A stretch of DNA of 64,000 bases from assembly GCF_900107395.1 (NCBI RefSeq), contig NZ_FNPW01000005.1, positions 182,869 through 246,868 on the forward strand, in the 5' to 3' direction. Within the stretch, counting starts at the first letter, position 1. The number at the start of each line of letters is the position of its first letter. Positions 1-10,200 of this stretch are shown here, one piece after another. The notes below the pieces were generated by a model. It was not told the DNA's origin. It saw only the letters and a program-made list of their open reading frames with translations, and did not search any database. The position numbers and the translations under genes were made by a program. This DNA is from Pseudomonas sp. NFIX28 (GTDB lineage Bacteria; Pseudomonadota; Gammaproteobacteria; Pseudomonadales; Pseudomonadaceae).

Positions 1-880
1 CGGCCTCACCCTTGGCGCGAGAAACCACTTCATCGCGATAACCGTTGGCATCCTCGAGGATGCGCTGGGCCTGACCACGGGCTTCCGGTACGACACCGTT
101 GGCGTAGGTTTCAGCCTGGTTGCGCGAACGCTGCTCATCTTCACGGGCACGGATCACGTCATCGAAGGCTTCCTGCACTTCACGCGGTGCCGCTGCGCTC
201 TGTACGTTCACCTGGGTAACGGTGATACCGGTGCGATAGGTATCGAGGAAACGTTGCAGACGCTCCTTGATCTCGCTAGCCATCAACTCACGGCCTTCGG
301 TCAGCACCTGGTCCATAGCGGTAGAACCCACTACGTGGCGCAGGGCACTGTCGGTGGCGTGCTGCAGGCTGATTTCCGGCTGATCGACATTCAGCACGAA
401 GTCCTGCAGGTTGCTGATCTTGTACTGCACGGTCAGCGGCACTTCGACGATGTTTTCGTCTTCAGTCAGCATTTGACCCTGCTTGGTATAGGCACGCTCA
501 CGCGTGACGTTCTCCATGTACTTGCGATCGATCGGCGGGAAGTAGATGTTCAGGCCCGGGCCGACGGTTTCGTAGTACTTGCCGAAGCGCAGCACCACGG
601 CCTGCTCCTGCTCGTCCACGACATATACCGCGCTGTACAGCCAAACAGCCGCCAGCACGACCAGGCCGATACCGAGCAGGCCGAAACCGCCGCCCTTACC
701 GGAGCTGCCACCATCGTCACCACGTTTCTTACCACCACCGAACAACCCATTCAGGCTTTCCTGCAGCTTGCGGAAGGCCTCGTCGAGATCCGGTGGCCCC
801 TTGCGGTCGCCATTGTTGCGGCGTTTACCACCCCAAGGATCCTGATTATTCGAGTTGCCACCCGGCTCATTCCAAGCCAT
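1..880 (-). CDS. hflK: FtsH protease modulator HflK (3' part outside window)
   Basis: HflK pairs with HflC in the inner membrane to form the complex that modulates the FtsH protease. The visible 293 residues begin MAWNEPGG, followed by a Gly/Asn-rich cytoplasmic N terminus, one membrane segment (about residues 60-80, GLLGIGLVVLAAVWLY) and the start of the SPFH/band-7 domain (VDEQEQAVVLRFGKY). GGAG lies a few bases before the ATG. The gene continues past base 1, so its C terminus and hflC are not seen. It lies 96 bases downstream of hflX in the same orientation, the usual Pseudomonas order. Family and position leave little doubt. Confidence 0.95.
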   Translation of the reverse strand, partial: MAWNEPGGNSNNQDPWGGKRRNNGDRKGPPDLDEAFRKLQESLNGLFGGGKKRGDDGGSSGKGGGFGLLGIGLVVLAAVWLYSAVYVVDEQEQAVVLRFGKYYETVGPGLNIYFPPIDRKYMENVTRERAYTKQGQMLTEDENIVEVPLTVQYKISNLQDFVLNVDQPEISLQHATDSALRHVVGSTAMDQVLTEGRELMASEIKERLQRFLDTYRTGITVTQVNVQSAAAPREVQEAFDDVIRAREDEQRSRNQAETYANGVVPEARGQAQRILEDANGYRDEVVSRAKGEA

Positions 881-976
881 AGCGCTCTCCATCTGATAAA
901 GCAAAGACGCACCCACGGCGCGCCGACCAATGCTACAGAATGCCTGCTACAGCGGCACAACCGCTTTTTCAGGCTT

Positions 977-2278
977 TTATTGCAAAGTGTGTTGCTCGAT
1001 GAATTCCAGCGGCTGCATGCCTTCGCGGCTTACCAGTCGATTCAGCTCGACCCGTGGCAAGCGGACAGCCAGCAGGCTGACACCTTCCTCGTCGTGATCT
1101 TCTTTCTGCACTGCGCCCAGCTCGAAGAACTGCGCTCGCAGTCGAGCAAAACGCTGCGGCAAGCGCAAGGTGCCTACGAACAAATCTTCGCCGAGCAGTT
1201 CGGCGATGGCCTGCTTGAGCAGGTCCAGCCCTTGCCCTTCGCGAGCCGACAACCAGACCCGCTGCGGCTTGCCATCGGCATCGCGCTGGATCTGCGGGTC
1301 TACTCCCTCGAGCAAATCGAGTTTGTTATAGACCTCCAGTATCGGCAAGTCCTGGGCCCCGATCTCGCCGAGCACCACCATGACCTGTTCGATCTGGGCC
1401 ATGCGCTCAGGCTCATGGGCATCGATCACATGCAGCAGCAGGTCGGAGTTGCTCGACTCTTCGAGCGTAGCCCGAAACGCCTCGACCAGTTTGTGCGGCA
1501 GGTGACGAATGAAGCCCACAGTGTCAGCGAGCACGATCGGGCCGAGATCGTCCAGCTCGAGCCGGCGCAAAGTCGGATCGAGGGTGGCGAACAGTTGGTC
1601 GGCCGCGAATACATCGGACTCGGTAACGGAGTTGAACAAGGTGGATTTGCCGGCGTTGGTGTAGCCCACCAACGATACCGAAGGAATATCGGCACGCTTG
1701 CGCCCACGACGAGCTTGCTCGCGCTGGCTGCGGACCTTCTCCAACCGGGCCTTGATCTGCCGCAGGCGAACCCGCAGAAGTCGCCGGTCGGTCTCGAGTT
1801 GGGTTTCACCCGGGCCGCGCAGGCCGATACCGCCCTTCTGCCGCTCAAGGTGAGTCCAGCCACGCACCAAACGCGTACTCATATGCTCAAGCTGGGCCAG
1901 TTCTACCTGGAGCTTGCCTTCGTGAGTGCGGGCGCGCTGGGCGAAGATGTCGAGAATCAGACCCGTGCGGTCAATCACGCGACACTCGAAAGCACGTTCG
2001 AGGTTACGTTCCTGACTGGGTGTGAGGATGTGATTGAAAATCACCAGATCGACCTGTTCGGCTTTGACCAGGTCGCGTAATTCTTCGACCTTGCCACTGC
2101 CAACCAGGTATTTGGCGGTTGGCCGATGACGCGGCACGTTAACAAACGCGACGGTCTCGGCGCCGGCCGATATTGCCAACTCCTGAAACTCCTGCGGATC
2201 TTCGCGCGCCTCAGGGTCCTGACCATCCAAGTGAACGAGGATTGCACGTTCACCACCACCGTGGCGCTCAAAGAACAA
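977..2278 (-). CDS. hflX: Ribosome-associated GTPase HflX
   Basis: HflX is a GTPase that binds the 50S subunit and helps rescue or split ribosomes, notably under heat stress. The 433 residues show the N-terminal HflX domain, a basic coiled linker and a G domain with P loop GYTNAGKST, switch II DTVGF and NKLD specificity motif. The start is a TTG at 2278 (MFFERHGG) with AGGAG six bases upstream; no ATG in a better place precedes the conserved ERHGGGERA segment. It follows hfq by 12 bases and is surely co-transcribed with it. Confidence 0.96.
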   Translation of the reverse strand: MFFERHGGGERAILVHLDGQDPEAREDPQEFQELAISAGAETVAFVNVPRHRPTAKYLVGSGKVEELRDLVKAEQVDLVIFNHILTPSQERNLERAFECRVIDRTGLILDIFAQRARTHEGKLQVELAQLEHMSTRLVRGWTHLERQKGGIGLRGPGETQLETDRRLLRVRLRQIKARLEKVRSQREQARRGRKRADIPSVSLVGYTNAGKSTLFNSVTESDVFAADQLFATLDPTLRRLELDDLGPIVLADTVGFIRHLPHKLVEAFRATLEESSNSDLLLHVIDAHEPERMAQIEQVMVVLGEIGAQDLPILEVYNKLDLLEGVDPQIQRDADGKPQRVWLSAREGQGLDLLKQAIAELLGEDLFVGTLRLPQRFARLRAQFFELGAVQKEDHDEEGVSLLAVRLPRVELNRLVSREGMQPLEFIEQHTLQ

Positions 2279-2290
2279 AGGAGACTCCTA

Positions 2291-2551
2291 TCAGGCGTTA
2301 CCTGGCTCAGCGTCACCTTGCTCGGATTCGGATGCGCTAGGCAGACGAATTGGACGAACCGGCACCACTGTCGAGATAGCGTGCTTGTAAACCATTTGGC
2401 TGACGGTGTTTTTCAGCAGGATGACGAACTGGTCGAAAGACTCGATCGTACCTTGCAGCTTGATCCCGTTGACCAGATAGATGGAAACCCCAACTTTCTC
2501 TTTACGTAAAGTATTCAAGTAAGGGTCTTGTAGCGAATGCCCTTTTGACAT
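2291..2551 (-). CDS. hfq: RNA chaperone Hfq
   Basis: Hfq is the hexameric Sm-like protein that binds sRNAs and A-rich mRNA leaders, and in Pseudomonas works with Crc in catabolite repression. The start [12 protein letters not shown] at 2551 is preceded by AAAGGAG; an upstream in-frame extension has no ribosome site. The Sm1 and Sm2 motifs are present ([19 protein letters not shown] and [10 protein letters not shown]). At 86 residues with a short polar tail it matches the Pseudomonas form rather than the longer E. coli one. It sits between miaA and hflX. Confidence 0.98.
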   Translation of the reverse strand: MSKGHSLQDPYLNTLRKEKVGVSIYLVNGIKLQGTIESFDQFVILLKNTVSQMVYKHAISTVVPVRPIRLPSASESEQGDAEPGNA

Positions 2552-2644
2552 GTGCCGCACTCCTTTAAGGATCAATAATAAAAAATCGGAAAACAGATGG
2601 CTAAAACCGCCCCACCCCCAAGGATAGACGGCAATTGCAAGGAC

Positions 2645-3616
2645 TCAGCTCAATATGGAGACCGTTCCCAGGTATTTCAAGGCGCGTGGCAGATTGTCGC
2701 AATCCAGGCTGTCCAGCCAGTGTAAATCAGCCCAGCTGCGTAACCAGGTGAACTGGCGCTTCGCCAATTGGCGCGTGGCGATGATGCCGCGCTCCTGCAT
2801 CTCGGCGAATGTCAGCTTGCCATCCAGATGATCCCAGACCTGTCGGTAGCCTACAGCACGTATAGACGGCAACCCGGCATGCAGGTCACTTCTAGAACGC
2901 AGAGCTACGACCTCGTCGACGAATCCCTGTTCCAACATAATTGTGAATCTTTGTGCAATACGCTGATGCAATACCTGGCGGTTTGCCGGGGCAATGGCCA
3001 AGTTCGCGACAGTATAGGGCAATTGTCCCCGTCCCGAAGCGGCTGCTTCAGTACTTTGCGCAGATTGTCGCAGTCTGTGGGCGGTCATGCTCAGGCCGCT
3101 GACTCGATAGACTTCCAGCGCCCGGGTCAGGCGTTGCGGATCATTGGGGTGGATCCGCGCCGCCGATTCCGGGTCGATGACCGCCAGTTGGTCATGCAAG
3201 GCTTGCCAGCCAAGGCGTGCAGCCTCTTCTTCGAGCTCGGCGCGAACCTGTGGATCGGCCGGCGGCATATCCGCCAGGCCTTCGAGCAAAGCCTTGTAAT
3301 AGAGCATCGTGCCGCCTACCAGCAACGGAATCTTGCCTCGCGCGGTGATGTCGGCCATCGCTGCCAGGGCATCGGTGCGGAAGTCCGCCGCCGAATAGCT
3401 CTCGGAGGGGTCGCGAATATCGATCAGACGGTGCGGAAACTCGGCCAGGATATCCTTGGACGGCTTGGCGGTGCCTATGTCCATGCCGCGGTAGACCAGC
3501 GCCGAATCGACGCTGATCAGCTCGCAAGGCAGGACTTTGGTGAGTTCGATGGCCAGGTCGGTCTTGCCAGCGGCAGTCGGGCCCATCAGGAAAATCGCTG
3601 GAGGGAGCTGGCTCAT
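2645..3616 (-). CDS. miaA: tRNA dimethylallyltransferase MiaA
   Basis: MiaA transfers the dimethylallyl group to A37 of tRNAs reading UNN codons. The 323-residue protein starts MSQLPPAIF, with the P loop GPTAAGKTD close to the N terminus, [18 protein letters not shown] for substrate binding and the DIRDP segment. An in-frame extension upstream lies inside mutL and is not needed. The start ATG shares one base with the mutL stop (TGATG), implying translational coupling. hfq follows after about 90 bases. Confidence 0.96.
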   Translation of the reverse strand: MSQLPPAIFLMGPTAAGKTDLAIELTKVLPCELISVDSALVYRGMDIGTAKPSKDILAEFPHRLIDIRDPSESYSAADFRTDALAAMADITARGKIPLLVGGTMLYYKALLEGLADMPPADPQVRAELEEEAARLGWQALHDQLAVIDPESAARIHPNDPQRLTRALEVYRVSGLSMTAHRLRQSAQSTEAAASGRGQLPYTVANLAIAPANRQVLHQRIAQRFTIMLEQGFVDEVVALRSRSDLHAGLPSIRAVGYRQVWDHLDGKLTFAEMQERGIIATRQLAKRQFTWLRSWADLHWLDSLDCDNLPRALKYLGTVSILS

Positions 3617-5526
3617 CAACGACCGCGCAGGAATAGTTTGTCCAGATCGTCCAGGCCCAACTGGGTCCAGGTCGGTCGGCCATGGTTGCATTGGCCGCTG
3701 CGCTCGGTGTTTTCCATGTCGCGCAACAAACCGTTCATTTCCGGCAGGGCCAGCCGGCGATTGGCCCGAATCGCGCCGTGGCAGGCCATGGTGCCCAGCA
3801 ATTCGTTGAGGTGCGCCTGGATACGGTCGCTGGTGCCGTACTCCATCAGGTCGGCCAGCACGTCATGCACCAGGCGGTTGGCTTCCGCCTGCTTGAGCAA
3901 GGCTGGAATCTGGCGGATCGCCAGCGATTCCGGGCCCAGGCGCTGCAACTCGAAGCCCAGGCGCTGGAACCAGCTGGCATGTTCTTCGGCACAATCCGCT
4001 TCGCGCTGGCTGACCGCGATCGACTCCGGTACCAGCAGCGGCTGGCCACTCAGGCCTTCGCTGGCCATTGCCACCTTCAGGCGCTCATACATGATCCGCT
4101 CGTGGGCCGCATGCATATCCACCAACACCAGGCCCTGGGCGTTCTCCGCGAGAATATAGATGCCCTTGAGCTGCGCCAGCGCGTAGCCCAGCGGCGGGAT
4201 ATCGCCTTGAGCATCCGGCAAGGCCGCAGCCCCGGACTCCGGCAGCGGAGCGAAAAACTCGCGATAGGCGCTTTGCGCCTCGGCCGCTGGCAGCACGGGC
4301 TGCGGACGTGGCGTGTACTGGTACTGATAACCCGCACCCGAGCCGCCTCCCGGCGAGTTGAAGGCCGGCTGCGCCTGCGGCTGTTCCAGCGTCATGTTCG
4401 CCGCCAGGCGCATTTCGCCCTGGGGACCGAATTCGCCGGCCTCGATCCCGCTCGGCCGCACTATGCCAGCGACCGCGGCCGGTGCGGCCAACTGATCTTC
4501 CGGACGCACATCGCCCAGGGCGCGGTGCAGGGTGCCATAGAGGAAGTCATGGACCATGCGTCCGTCACGGAAGCGCACTTCATGCTTGGTCGGGTGCACG
4601 TTGACGTCGACCACCGACGGGTCGACTTCGAAAAACAGGACAAAGGTCGGATGCCGACCATTGAACAGCACGTCACGGTAAGCCTGGCGCACCGCGTGGG
4701 CCACCAGCTTGTCGCGCACCGCGCGACCGTTGACGTAGAAATATTGCAGGTCCGCCTGGCTGCGGGAAAAGGTCGGCAAGCCTACCCAGCCCCACAGATG
4801 CAGACCGTTGCGCTCGACTTCGATCGGCAGGGCCTGCTCGAGGAACCCCGAACCGCACACCGCCGCCACTCGCCGGGCACGCGCCACATCGTCATTGGCT
4901 TCGTGCAGGCTGAGAACGCTTTTACCGTTGTGACGCAGGTGGAAAGCCACATCGAAACGCGCCAGGGCCAGGCGCTTGATCACTTCCTGCAGGTGATCGA
5001 ACTCGGTTTTCTCGGCCTTGAGAAATTTGCGCCGGGCCGGGGTATTGAAGAACAGATCGCGGACTTCCACCGAAGTGCCGACCGGATGGGCCGCCGGCTG
5101 CACCCGGGGTGCCATGTCGCGACCTTCGGTTTCGACCTGCCAGGCCTGATCGGCATCGCGAGTGCGGGAGGTCAGGGTCAAGCGCGCCACCGAGCTGATG
5201 GAGGCCAGTGCTTCACCACGAAAGCCCAGGCTCATGACCTGTTCCAGGTCCTCGAGGTTGCGGATCTTGCTGGTGGCGTGACGCGCCAGGGCCAGCGGCA
5301 AGTCGTCCGCGGAAATTCCGCTGCCGTCATCGCGCACCCGCAGCAGTTTGACCCCCGCCTGTTCGACATCCACGTCGATGCGCTTGGCCCCCGAGTCCAG
5401 GCTGTTTTCCAGCAACTCCTTGATCACCGAGGCCGGACGTTCGACCACCTCGCCGGCGGCGATCTGGTTCGCCAGGCGCGGGCTGAGCAGCTCGATGCGG
5501 GCGCTGCTGATCACTGCGTCGTTCAT
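3616..5526 (-). CDS. mutL: DNA mismatch repair protein MutL
   Basis: MutL links MutS mismatch recognition to downstream repair. The N-terminal GHKL ATPase domain shows [26 protein letters not shown] and [10 protein letters not shown], followed by the [13 protein letters not shown] segment. A Pro/Gln-rich linker (about residues 370-430) leads to a C-terminal dimerisation domain. That domain contains [12 protein letters not shown], a variant of the endonuclease motif DQHAx2Ex4E, plus CHGAIRA and CNHGRP, so this MutL probably nicks DNA itself, as expected in a species without MutH. The start overlaps the amiB stop by four bases (ATGA). Confidence 0.97.
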   Translation of the reverse strand: MNDAVISSARIELLSPRLANQIAAGEVVERPASVIKELLENSLDSGAKRIDVDVEQAGVKLLRVRDDGSGISADDLPLALARHATSKIRNLEDLEQVMSLGFRGEALASISSVARLTLTSRTRDADQAWQVETEGRDMAPRVQPAAHPVGTSVEVRDLFFNTPARRKFLKAEKTEFDHLQEVIKRLALARFDVAFHLRHNGKSVLSLHEANDDVARARRVAAVCGSGFLEQALPIEVERNGLHLWGWVGLPTFSRSQADLQYFYVNGRAVRDKLVAHAVRQAYRDVLFNGRHPTFVLFFEVDPSVVDVNVHPTKHEVRFRDGRMVHDFLYGTLHRALGDVRPEDQLAAPAAVAGIVRPSGIEAGEFGPQGEMRLAANMTLEQPQAQPAFNSPGGGSGAGYQYQYTPRPQPVLPAAEAQSAYREFFAPLPESGAAALPDAQGDIPPLGYALAQLKGIYILAENAQGLVLVDMHAAHERIMYERLKVAMASEGLSGQPLLVPESIAVSQREADCAEEHASWFQRLGFELQRLGPESLAIRQIPALLKQAEANRLVHDVLADLMEYGTSDRIQAHLNELLGTMACHGAIRANRRLALPEMNGLLRDMENTERSGQCNHGRPTWTQLGLDDLDKLFLRGR

Positions 5527-6950
5527 TCCTTGGCCGCCAGTTCTGTACCCGGGATGGTGAGGGTCTGACCGATTTTCAGCTCATCGCTGCTCAGGTTGTT
5601 GGCGCTGCGCAAGGTGGCGGCGGAAACCTGATAACGCACGGCGATCATCGCCAGGGTTTCCCCCGGGCTCACGCGGTGATCACGAGGCCCCTGGGCAATC
5701 TTCCCGGAGTCGCGCAGCCAGGCAATGTAGGTGCCCGGTGGCGGGTTCTGCTGGAAGAACTGCCGTACGCCGCTGCTGATGGAACGCGCCAATGCCTGCT
5801 GGTGGCTGACAGTGGCCAGCTTGGAGGCTTCGTTGGCGTTGGAGATAAAGCCGGTTTCCACCAGGATCGACGGAATGTCCGGAGACTTGAGCACCATGAA
5901 CCCCGCTTGTTCGACGCGCTGCTTGTGCAGCGGGGTGACCCGGCCGATGTTGCTGAGTACCTTCTGGCCGACGTTGAGGCTGGAGGTCAGCGAGGCGGTC
6001 ATGGACAAATCGAGCAATACGCCGGCAAGCATCCGGTCCTTGTCATCGAGGCTGACGTTGCCGGCCCCGCCAATCAGGTCGGAACGGTTTTCGCTGTCGG
6101 CCAGCCAACGGGCCGTCTCGGAGGTGGCGCCACGGTCGGAAAGGGCAAACACCGAGGCACCGAAGGCCGCGCGCGAAGGCGCTGCGTCGGCATGGATCGA
6201 GACGAACAGGTCGGCGCCTTTCTTGCGGGCGATCTCGGTGCGCCCGCGCAGAGGGATGAAGTAGTCGCCGGTACGGGTCAGCTCGGCGCGGAAGCCCTTG
6301 ATGCCGTTGATCTGGCGCTGCAGCTCACGGGCGATGGCCAATACCACGTCTTTTTCATGCTGGCCACGAGAGCCTGAGGCGCCCGGGTCTTCGCCGCCGT
6401 GACCGGCATCGATGACCACGACGATATCGCGCTTGCCGGCCGGAGCCGGTGGCAGCTTGATCTCGGGCTTGGTCGGCGTTACCGGCACCGCCGGCACGGT
6501 CGCGACATTCGGCGCGGGCGCCGGCGTTGGCGCGGCGTCGGCCGGGTTATCGAACAGGTCGACCACCAGGCGATTGCCGTATTGGGCATTGGGCGTGAGG
6601 GTAAAGCTCTTGGGGGTAACGGCTTTTTTCAGGTCGACGACCACCCGCAGGTCGGTAGGCGTGCGCTGGGCCGAACGCATGGCGGTAATCGGCGTATTGG
6701 CCGTAGAGACATTCAGCGGCCCGCCGAGGGTCGCACCGTTGATATCGATCACCAGACGATCAGGGGCCGTCAGGGTGAAGACGCTGTGCTGCACCGGACC
6801 GGACAAGTCAAATACCAGTCGAGTGTTATCCGGTGCCCGCCACAGGCGAACACTGCGGACCTGTGTAGCAGCCAGAGCGTCGACGGCCAATGCCGTAAGC
6901 AACAGTCCTACGACAGCAACCAACGCGCGAATGCGCATACCTAACCCCAT
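5523..6950 (-). CDS. amiB: N-acetylmuramoyl-L-alanine amidase with AMIN and LysM domains
   Basis: This periplasmic zinc amidase cleaves the stem peptide from MurNAc during daughter-cell separation. Order of parts: signal peptide ([19 protein letters not shown]), AMIN targeting domain, Pro/Ala-rich linker, Amidase_3 domain with zinc-ligand segments [12 protein letters not shown] and SIHADA and catalytic VETGF, then a C-terminal LysM ([16 protein letters not shown]). The ATG at 6950 shares a base with the tsaE stop (TGATG); a second ATG at 6938 directly before the signal peptide is possible. It is co-transcribed with tsaE and mutL. Confidence 0.95.
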   Translation of the reverse strand: MGLGMRIRALVAVVGLLLTALAVDALAATQVRSVRLWRAPDNTRLVFDLSGPVQHSVFTLTAPDRLVIDINGATLGGPLNVSTANTPITAMRSAQRTPTDLRVVVDLKKAVTPKSFTLTPNAQYGNRLVVDLFDNPADAAPTPAPAPNVATVPAVPVTPTKPEIKLPPAPAGKRDIVVVIDAGHGGEDPGASGSRGQHEKDVVLAIARELQRQINGIKGFRAELTRTGDYFIPLRGRTEIARKKGADLFVSIHADAAPSRAAFGASVFALSDRGATSETARWLADSENRSDLIGGAGNVSLDDKDRMLAGVLLDLSMTASLTSSLNVGQKVLSNIGRVTPLHKQRVEQAGFMVLKSPDIPSILVETGFISNANEASKLATVSHQQALARSISSGVRQFFQQNPPPGTYIAWLRDSGKIAQGPRDHRVSPGETLAMIAVRYQVSAATLRSANNLSSDELKIGQTLTIPGTELAAKE

Positions 6951-7423
6951 CAATTATTGAATTCCAACGCCAAAGCGGCACACCAGGCCTCGCCACGCGA
7001 GCCTTGCGACAACAAATGCAGGGAACGCCCGCTGTTATGCGGGCTAATGGTAATGGTCAGGTCCGGCTTTGGCAAAAAGCCCGCACCACGCTGGGGCCAC
7101 TCGATCAGACACAGTGCATCGCCCTCGAGGTAATCGCGAATGCCGAGAAACTCCAGCTCTTCCGGATCGACCAACCGATAAAGATCGAAGTGAAAAGCCC
7201 GCACATCGCCGATTTCGTAAGGCTCGACCAGGGTAAAAGTCGGGCTTTTCACCGCGCCGGTGTGCCCCAGGCCACGAATGAGGCCCCGGGACAAGGTAGT
7301 CTTCCCCGCCCCCAGGTCGCCCTCCAGAAAGATCACACCCACCCCTTGAGTGACCTGAGCCAGGCGCGCGCCAAAGGCGATCATGGCGTCTTCGTCTGCC
7401 AGATACAGGGTTATTTCAGACAC
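6950..7423 (-). CDS. tsaE: tRNA threonylcarbamoyladenosine biosynthesis ATPase TsaE
   Basis: TsaE is the small ATPase that supports the TsaD-TsaB complex making t6A37 in ANN-decoding tRNAs. The 157-residue protein has Walker A GDLGAGKTT (residues about 35-43), a following SPTFTLVEPY switch and DLYRL segment, and the family's usual length. The start is GTG at 7423 (SEITLYLAD). It overlaps the end of nnrD by 13 bases and its own stop overlaps amiB, so all three are likely coupled. Confidence 0.95.
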   Translation of the reverse strand: MSEITLYLADEDAMIAFGARLAQVTQGVGVIFLEGDLGAGKTTLSRGLIRGLGHTGAVKSPTFTLVEPYEIGDVRAFHFDLYRLVDPEELEFLGIRDYLEGDALCLIEWPQRGAGFLPKPDLTITISPHNSGRSLHLLSQGSRGEAWCAALALEFNN

Positions 7424-8271
7424 GGTGATTGCTCCTCCAGCAACTGACGAATGGCCGGGATCAGATCGCTGGCCGCCAGCCCCCGGCCCAACTTACCTTG
7501 ATGCTCGCCCGCGACGGCATGCAGCCACACCGCCAGGCAAGCGCTATCGAACGCCGGCAGTCCCTGGGCCAGCAAGGCCCCGACCAGGCCGGCCAGCACA
7601 TCCCCCAGGCCTGCGGTGGCCATGGCTGGATGCCCCCGGTCGCAACGGGATAGGCGCCCATCAGGGCTGGCAATCAGGCTTCCAGCGCCCTTCAGGACGG
7701 CGACAACTGTGTATTTTTTGCTCAGAGCCCGAACGGCGGCCGGGCGATCCGCCTGTACTTGCGCAGTGGAAATACCCAACAACCGTGCGGCTTCCCCAGG
7801 ATGCGGGGTGATTACGCTGCCCGAAGGCAAGCTCAAACCACCTTTGGCCAGCAGATTGAGGGCATCGGCATCCCAGACCTGCGGCCGAGGCGCATTGGCG
7901 GCGGCAGACAACAGACTGCGCCCCCAGGCCGCCTGGCCCAGGCCGGGCCCGGCGACAATGACCGACGCCTGCTCCAGCAAGCCCATCAACTGGTTGGCCG
8001 AGTCCGTGCCCAGCGCCATGACCTCCGGGACCCGCGCCAGGGCCGCTGGCACGTGCTCGCGACGAGTCGCCAGGGAAACCATCCCGGCACCGCTGCGCAG
8101 GGCGCTCTCGGCGCAAAGCAGCGCCGCGCCGCCAAAACCGCGATCGCCGCCGATCAGCAACAGGTGCCCGAACTGGCCTTTGTGGGCACTCGGCGAGCGG
8201 GCAGTCAGCCGCGACAACGTACCGGGCGTCAGTAACTGCGTGTCGGGTAAAGGGTGTTTTGTCTGCGGCAT
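7411..8271 (-). CDS. nnrD: ADP-dependent (S)-NAD(P)H-hydrate dehydratase
   Basis: This enzyme repairs damaged NAD(P)H hydrates using ADP as phosphate donor. Only the YjeF C-terminal (ribokinase-like) domain is present in the 286 residues. Motifs include GHLLLIGGDRGFGGA, VWDADALNLLA, ITPHPGEAARLL and the catalytic ATAGLGDVLAG loop. The N-terminal NAD(P)HX epimerase domain found in E. coli NnrE/NnrD fusions is missing; a separate epimerase is not in this window. I chose ATG 8271 (MPQTKHPLPD), since the longer open frame runs antisense into queG. queG starts 63 bases away in the other direction. Confidence 0.92.
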   Translation of the reverse strand: MPQTKHPLPDTQLLTPGTLSRLTARSPSAHKGQFGHLLLIGGDRGFGGAALLCAESALRSGAGMVSLATRREHVPAALARVPEVMALGTDSANQLMGLLEQASVIVAGPGLGQAAWGRSLLSAAANAPRPQVWDADALNLLAKGGLSLPSGSVITPHPGEAARLLGISTAQVQADRPAAVRALSKKYTVVAVLKGAGSLIASPDGRLSRCDRGHPAMATAGLGDVLAGLVGALLAQGLPAFDSACLAVWLHAVAGEHQGKLGRGLAASDLIPAIRQLLEEQSPCLK

Positions 8272-8334
8272 GCGTCTTCGGGCTCCGATGTCTGGCAGAA
8301 TTATACGCACCTCAGCCCCGGTTTCTCTCGCCTC

Positions 8335-9414
8335 ATGCCTGCCATCACCACCGATCTGCCCGCCCTCGCCCAATCGATCAAGGATTGGGGCCGCGAGCTC
8401 GGCTTTCAGCAAGTCGGCATCAGCGGCCTCGACCTGGCCGAGCATGAGCAGCACCTGGAACGCTGGCTCGAGGCCGGCTACCACGGCGAAATGGACTACA
8501 TGGGCGCCCACGGCAGCAAACGCTCGCATCCGGAGGAACTGGTACCCGGCACCCTGCGCGTGGTGTCCCTGCGCATGGATTACCTGCCCGGCGACACCCA
8601 GATGGCGCAACGCCTGGCCCAGCCGGAAAAAGCCTACGTCTCGCGCTACGCCCTGGGCCGCGACTATCACAAGCTGATCCGCAAACGGGTGCAGCAACTG
8701 GCCGAGCGCATCCAGAAAGAGATCGGCCCGTTCGGCTATCGCGCCTTCGTCGACAGCGCCCCTGTGCTGGAAAAAGCCATCGCCGAACAGGCCGGGCTCG
8801 GCTGGATCGGTAAAAACACCCTGGTGCTCAACCGCAAGGCCGGCAGTTATTTCTTTCTCAGCGAATTGTTCGTCGACCTGCCCTTGCCGGTGGACGAGCC
8901 ACACGCCACCGAGCACTGCGGTCGCTGCAGCGCGTGCCTGGACATCTGCCCGACCAAGGCCTTCGTCGGCCCTTACGTACTGGACGCCCGGCGCTGTATT
9001 TCGTACCTGACCATCGAGCTGAAAAACGCCATCCCCGAGGACCTGCGCCCACTGATCGGCAACCGGGTATTCGGCTGCGACGATTGCCAGATCGTCTGCC
9101 CGTGGAACCGCTTCGCCCGCCCGTCCGGCGAGGGCGACTTCAAGCCCCGCCACAACCTCGACAATGCCGAACTGGCCGAACTGTTCATGTGGGATGAGGA
9201 AAAGTTTCTCAGCAGCACCGAAGGCTCGCCGCTGCGCCGCGCCGGTTATGAGCGCTGGTTGCGCAACCTGGCGGTCGGGCTGGGCAACGCGCCATCGAGC
9301 ATTCCCGTGCTGGAAGCCCTGAAAGCCCGTCGGGACTACCCGTCAGAACTGGTGCGCGAACACGTGGAATGGGCGCTGAAGCAGCACGCCAGCCGTCATT
9401 GCTCGTCGTTGTAG
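8335..9414 (+). CDS. queG: Epoxyqueuosine reductase QueG
   Basis: QueG performs the last step of queuosine synthesis, reducing epoxyqueuosine in tRNA with cobalamin and two [4Fe-4S] clusters. The 359 residues include the QueG-type N-terminal domain (ELGFQQVGISGLDL), GRDYHKLIRKR, DSAPVLEKAIA and GWIGKNT, and two cysteine clusters, CGRCSACLDICP and CDDCQIVCPW. The ATG at 8335 was preferred to an upstream in-frame start because homologues begin near PAITTDL. Its 3' end overlaps the convergent channel gene by 19 bases. Confidence 0.96.
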   Translation: MPAITTDLPALAQSIKDWGRELGFQQVGISGLDLAEHEQHLERWLEAGYHGEMDYMGAHGSKRSHPEELVPGTLRVVSLRMDYLPGDTQMAQRLAQPEKAYVSRYALGRDYHKLIRKRVQQLAERIQKEIGPFGYRAFVDSAPVLEKAIAEQAGLGWIGKNTLVLNRKAGSYFFLSELFVDLPLPVDEPHATEHCGRCSACLDICPTKAFVGPYVLDARRCISYLTIELKNAIPEDLRPLIGNRVFGCDDCQIVCPWNRFARPSGEGDFKPRHNLDNAELAELFMWDEEKFLSSTEGSPLRRAGYERWLRNLAVGLGNAPSSIPVLEALKARRDYPSELVREHVEWALKQHASRHCSSL

Positions 9415-10007
9415 ACGAACTTGGGCATTTCCCAGTGAAAACGGATCGCCAGCAAACGCAGTAGGAAACCGCCGAACAGGGTAATGAGGATCGACTGCTC
9501 GCCGGGCAATTGCAGATAGATGCAGAGCAGGTAGCACCAGGCCGCGGCGAACGAGACGCTGGCATACAGCTCACGACGGAAGATCAGCGGGATATCGTTG
9601 CAGAAAATGTCCCGCAGGATGCCGCCGAATACCCCGGTAATCACCCCGCTGACCGATGCCACAACCATGCCGTGGCCCATTTCCAGGGCGGTCATGCAAC
9701 CGATCAGGGTGAACGCCACCAGCCCCACGGCGTCGAGTACCAGGAACAGCGAACGCAAGTGGCGCATCAAGGGCGCGATAAAGATCGTCACCAGGGCCGC
9801 GACCGATGTCAGTACCAGGTATTCCGGGTGTTTGACCCATGTCAGCGGGTAATGCCCCAGCAGCACGTCACGCACCGAACCGCCGCCCAGGGCCGTGACG
9901 CAGGCGATCAACACCACGCCGAACCAGTCCATGCCACGACGGCCGGCGGACAACGCGCCAGTCATGGCTTCAGCGGTAATGGCGATCAGGTAAAGCATCA
10001 GCAGCAT
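9396..10007 (-). CDS. TRIC-family (UPF0126/YadS-like) membrane cation channel
   Basis: A 203-residue polytopic protein with about seven hydrophobic segments and the two repeated TRIC (UPF0126) halves. Each carries the signature glycine-rich stretch: TALGGGSVRDVLLG in the first and GVFGGILRDIFCN in the second. Bacterial and archaeal members form trimeric potassium or sodium permeable channels; the physiological role in Pseudomonas is not known. Its 3' end overlaps queG by 19 bases on the opposite strand, and it lies about 190 bases downstream of orn. Confidence 0.88.
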   Translation of the reverse strand: MLLMLYLIAITAEAMTGALSAGRRGMDWFGVVLIACVTALGGGSVRDVLLGHYPLTWVKHPEYLVLTSVAALVTIFIAPLMRHLRSLFLVLDAVGLVAFTLIGCMTALEMGHGMVVASVSGVITGVFGGILRDIFCNDIPLIFRRELYASVSFAAAWCYLLCIYLQLPGEQSILITLFGGFLLRLLAIRFHWEMPKFVYNDEQ

Positions 10008-10103
10008 GATGGCGGTCCTTGCAGGAAGGCGCGCAGTCTACTCAGTTGCTGCTGGCACCAAAAGGGGGCGCCAGCTGGAATTACTGGAGAGCGCAAGGCG
10101 CCT

Positions 10104-10167
10104 ATCGCGGGCAAGCCTCGCGCCTACGGATCACGCGGACTTGTAGGAACGAGGCTTGCCCGCGATG
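10104..10167. repeat. Inverted REP pair (REPIN)
   Basis: ATCGCGGGCAAGCCTCGCGCC is followed after about 23 bases by its near-perfect inverted copy (GAACGAGGCTTGCCCGCGAT). This is the common REP element of fluorescent pseudomonads in head-to-head form. Related copies lie at 24088 and 34708. Confidence 0.85.
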
Positions 10168-10182
10168 ACGTCAGAGCCGACG

Positions 10183-10194
10183 CCCCCCCCCCCC
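10183..10194. repeat. Run of 12 C bases
   Basis: An uninterrupted tract of twelve C lies seven bases beyond the orn stop codon, between orn and the REP pair. Tracts of this length are prone to slippage in replication and to miscounting in sequencing. It is outside any coding frame. Confidence 0.9.
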
Positions 10195-10200
10195 GGACCA

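Noticed and set aside
254..2080. A 608-codon open frame opposite hflK and hflX
   Set aside because: It spans two well-supported genes on the other strand and has no motif of its own.
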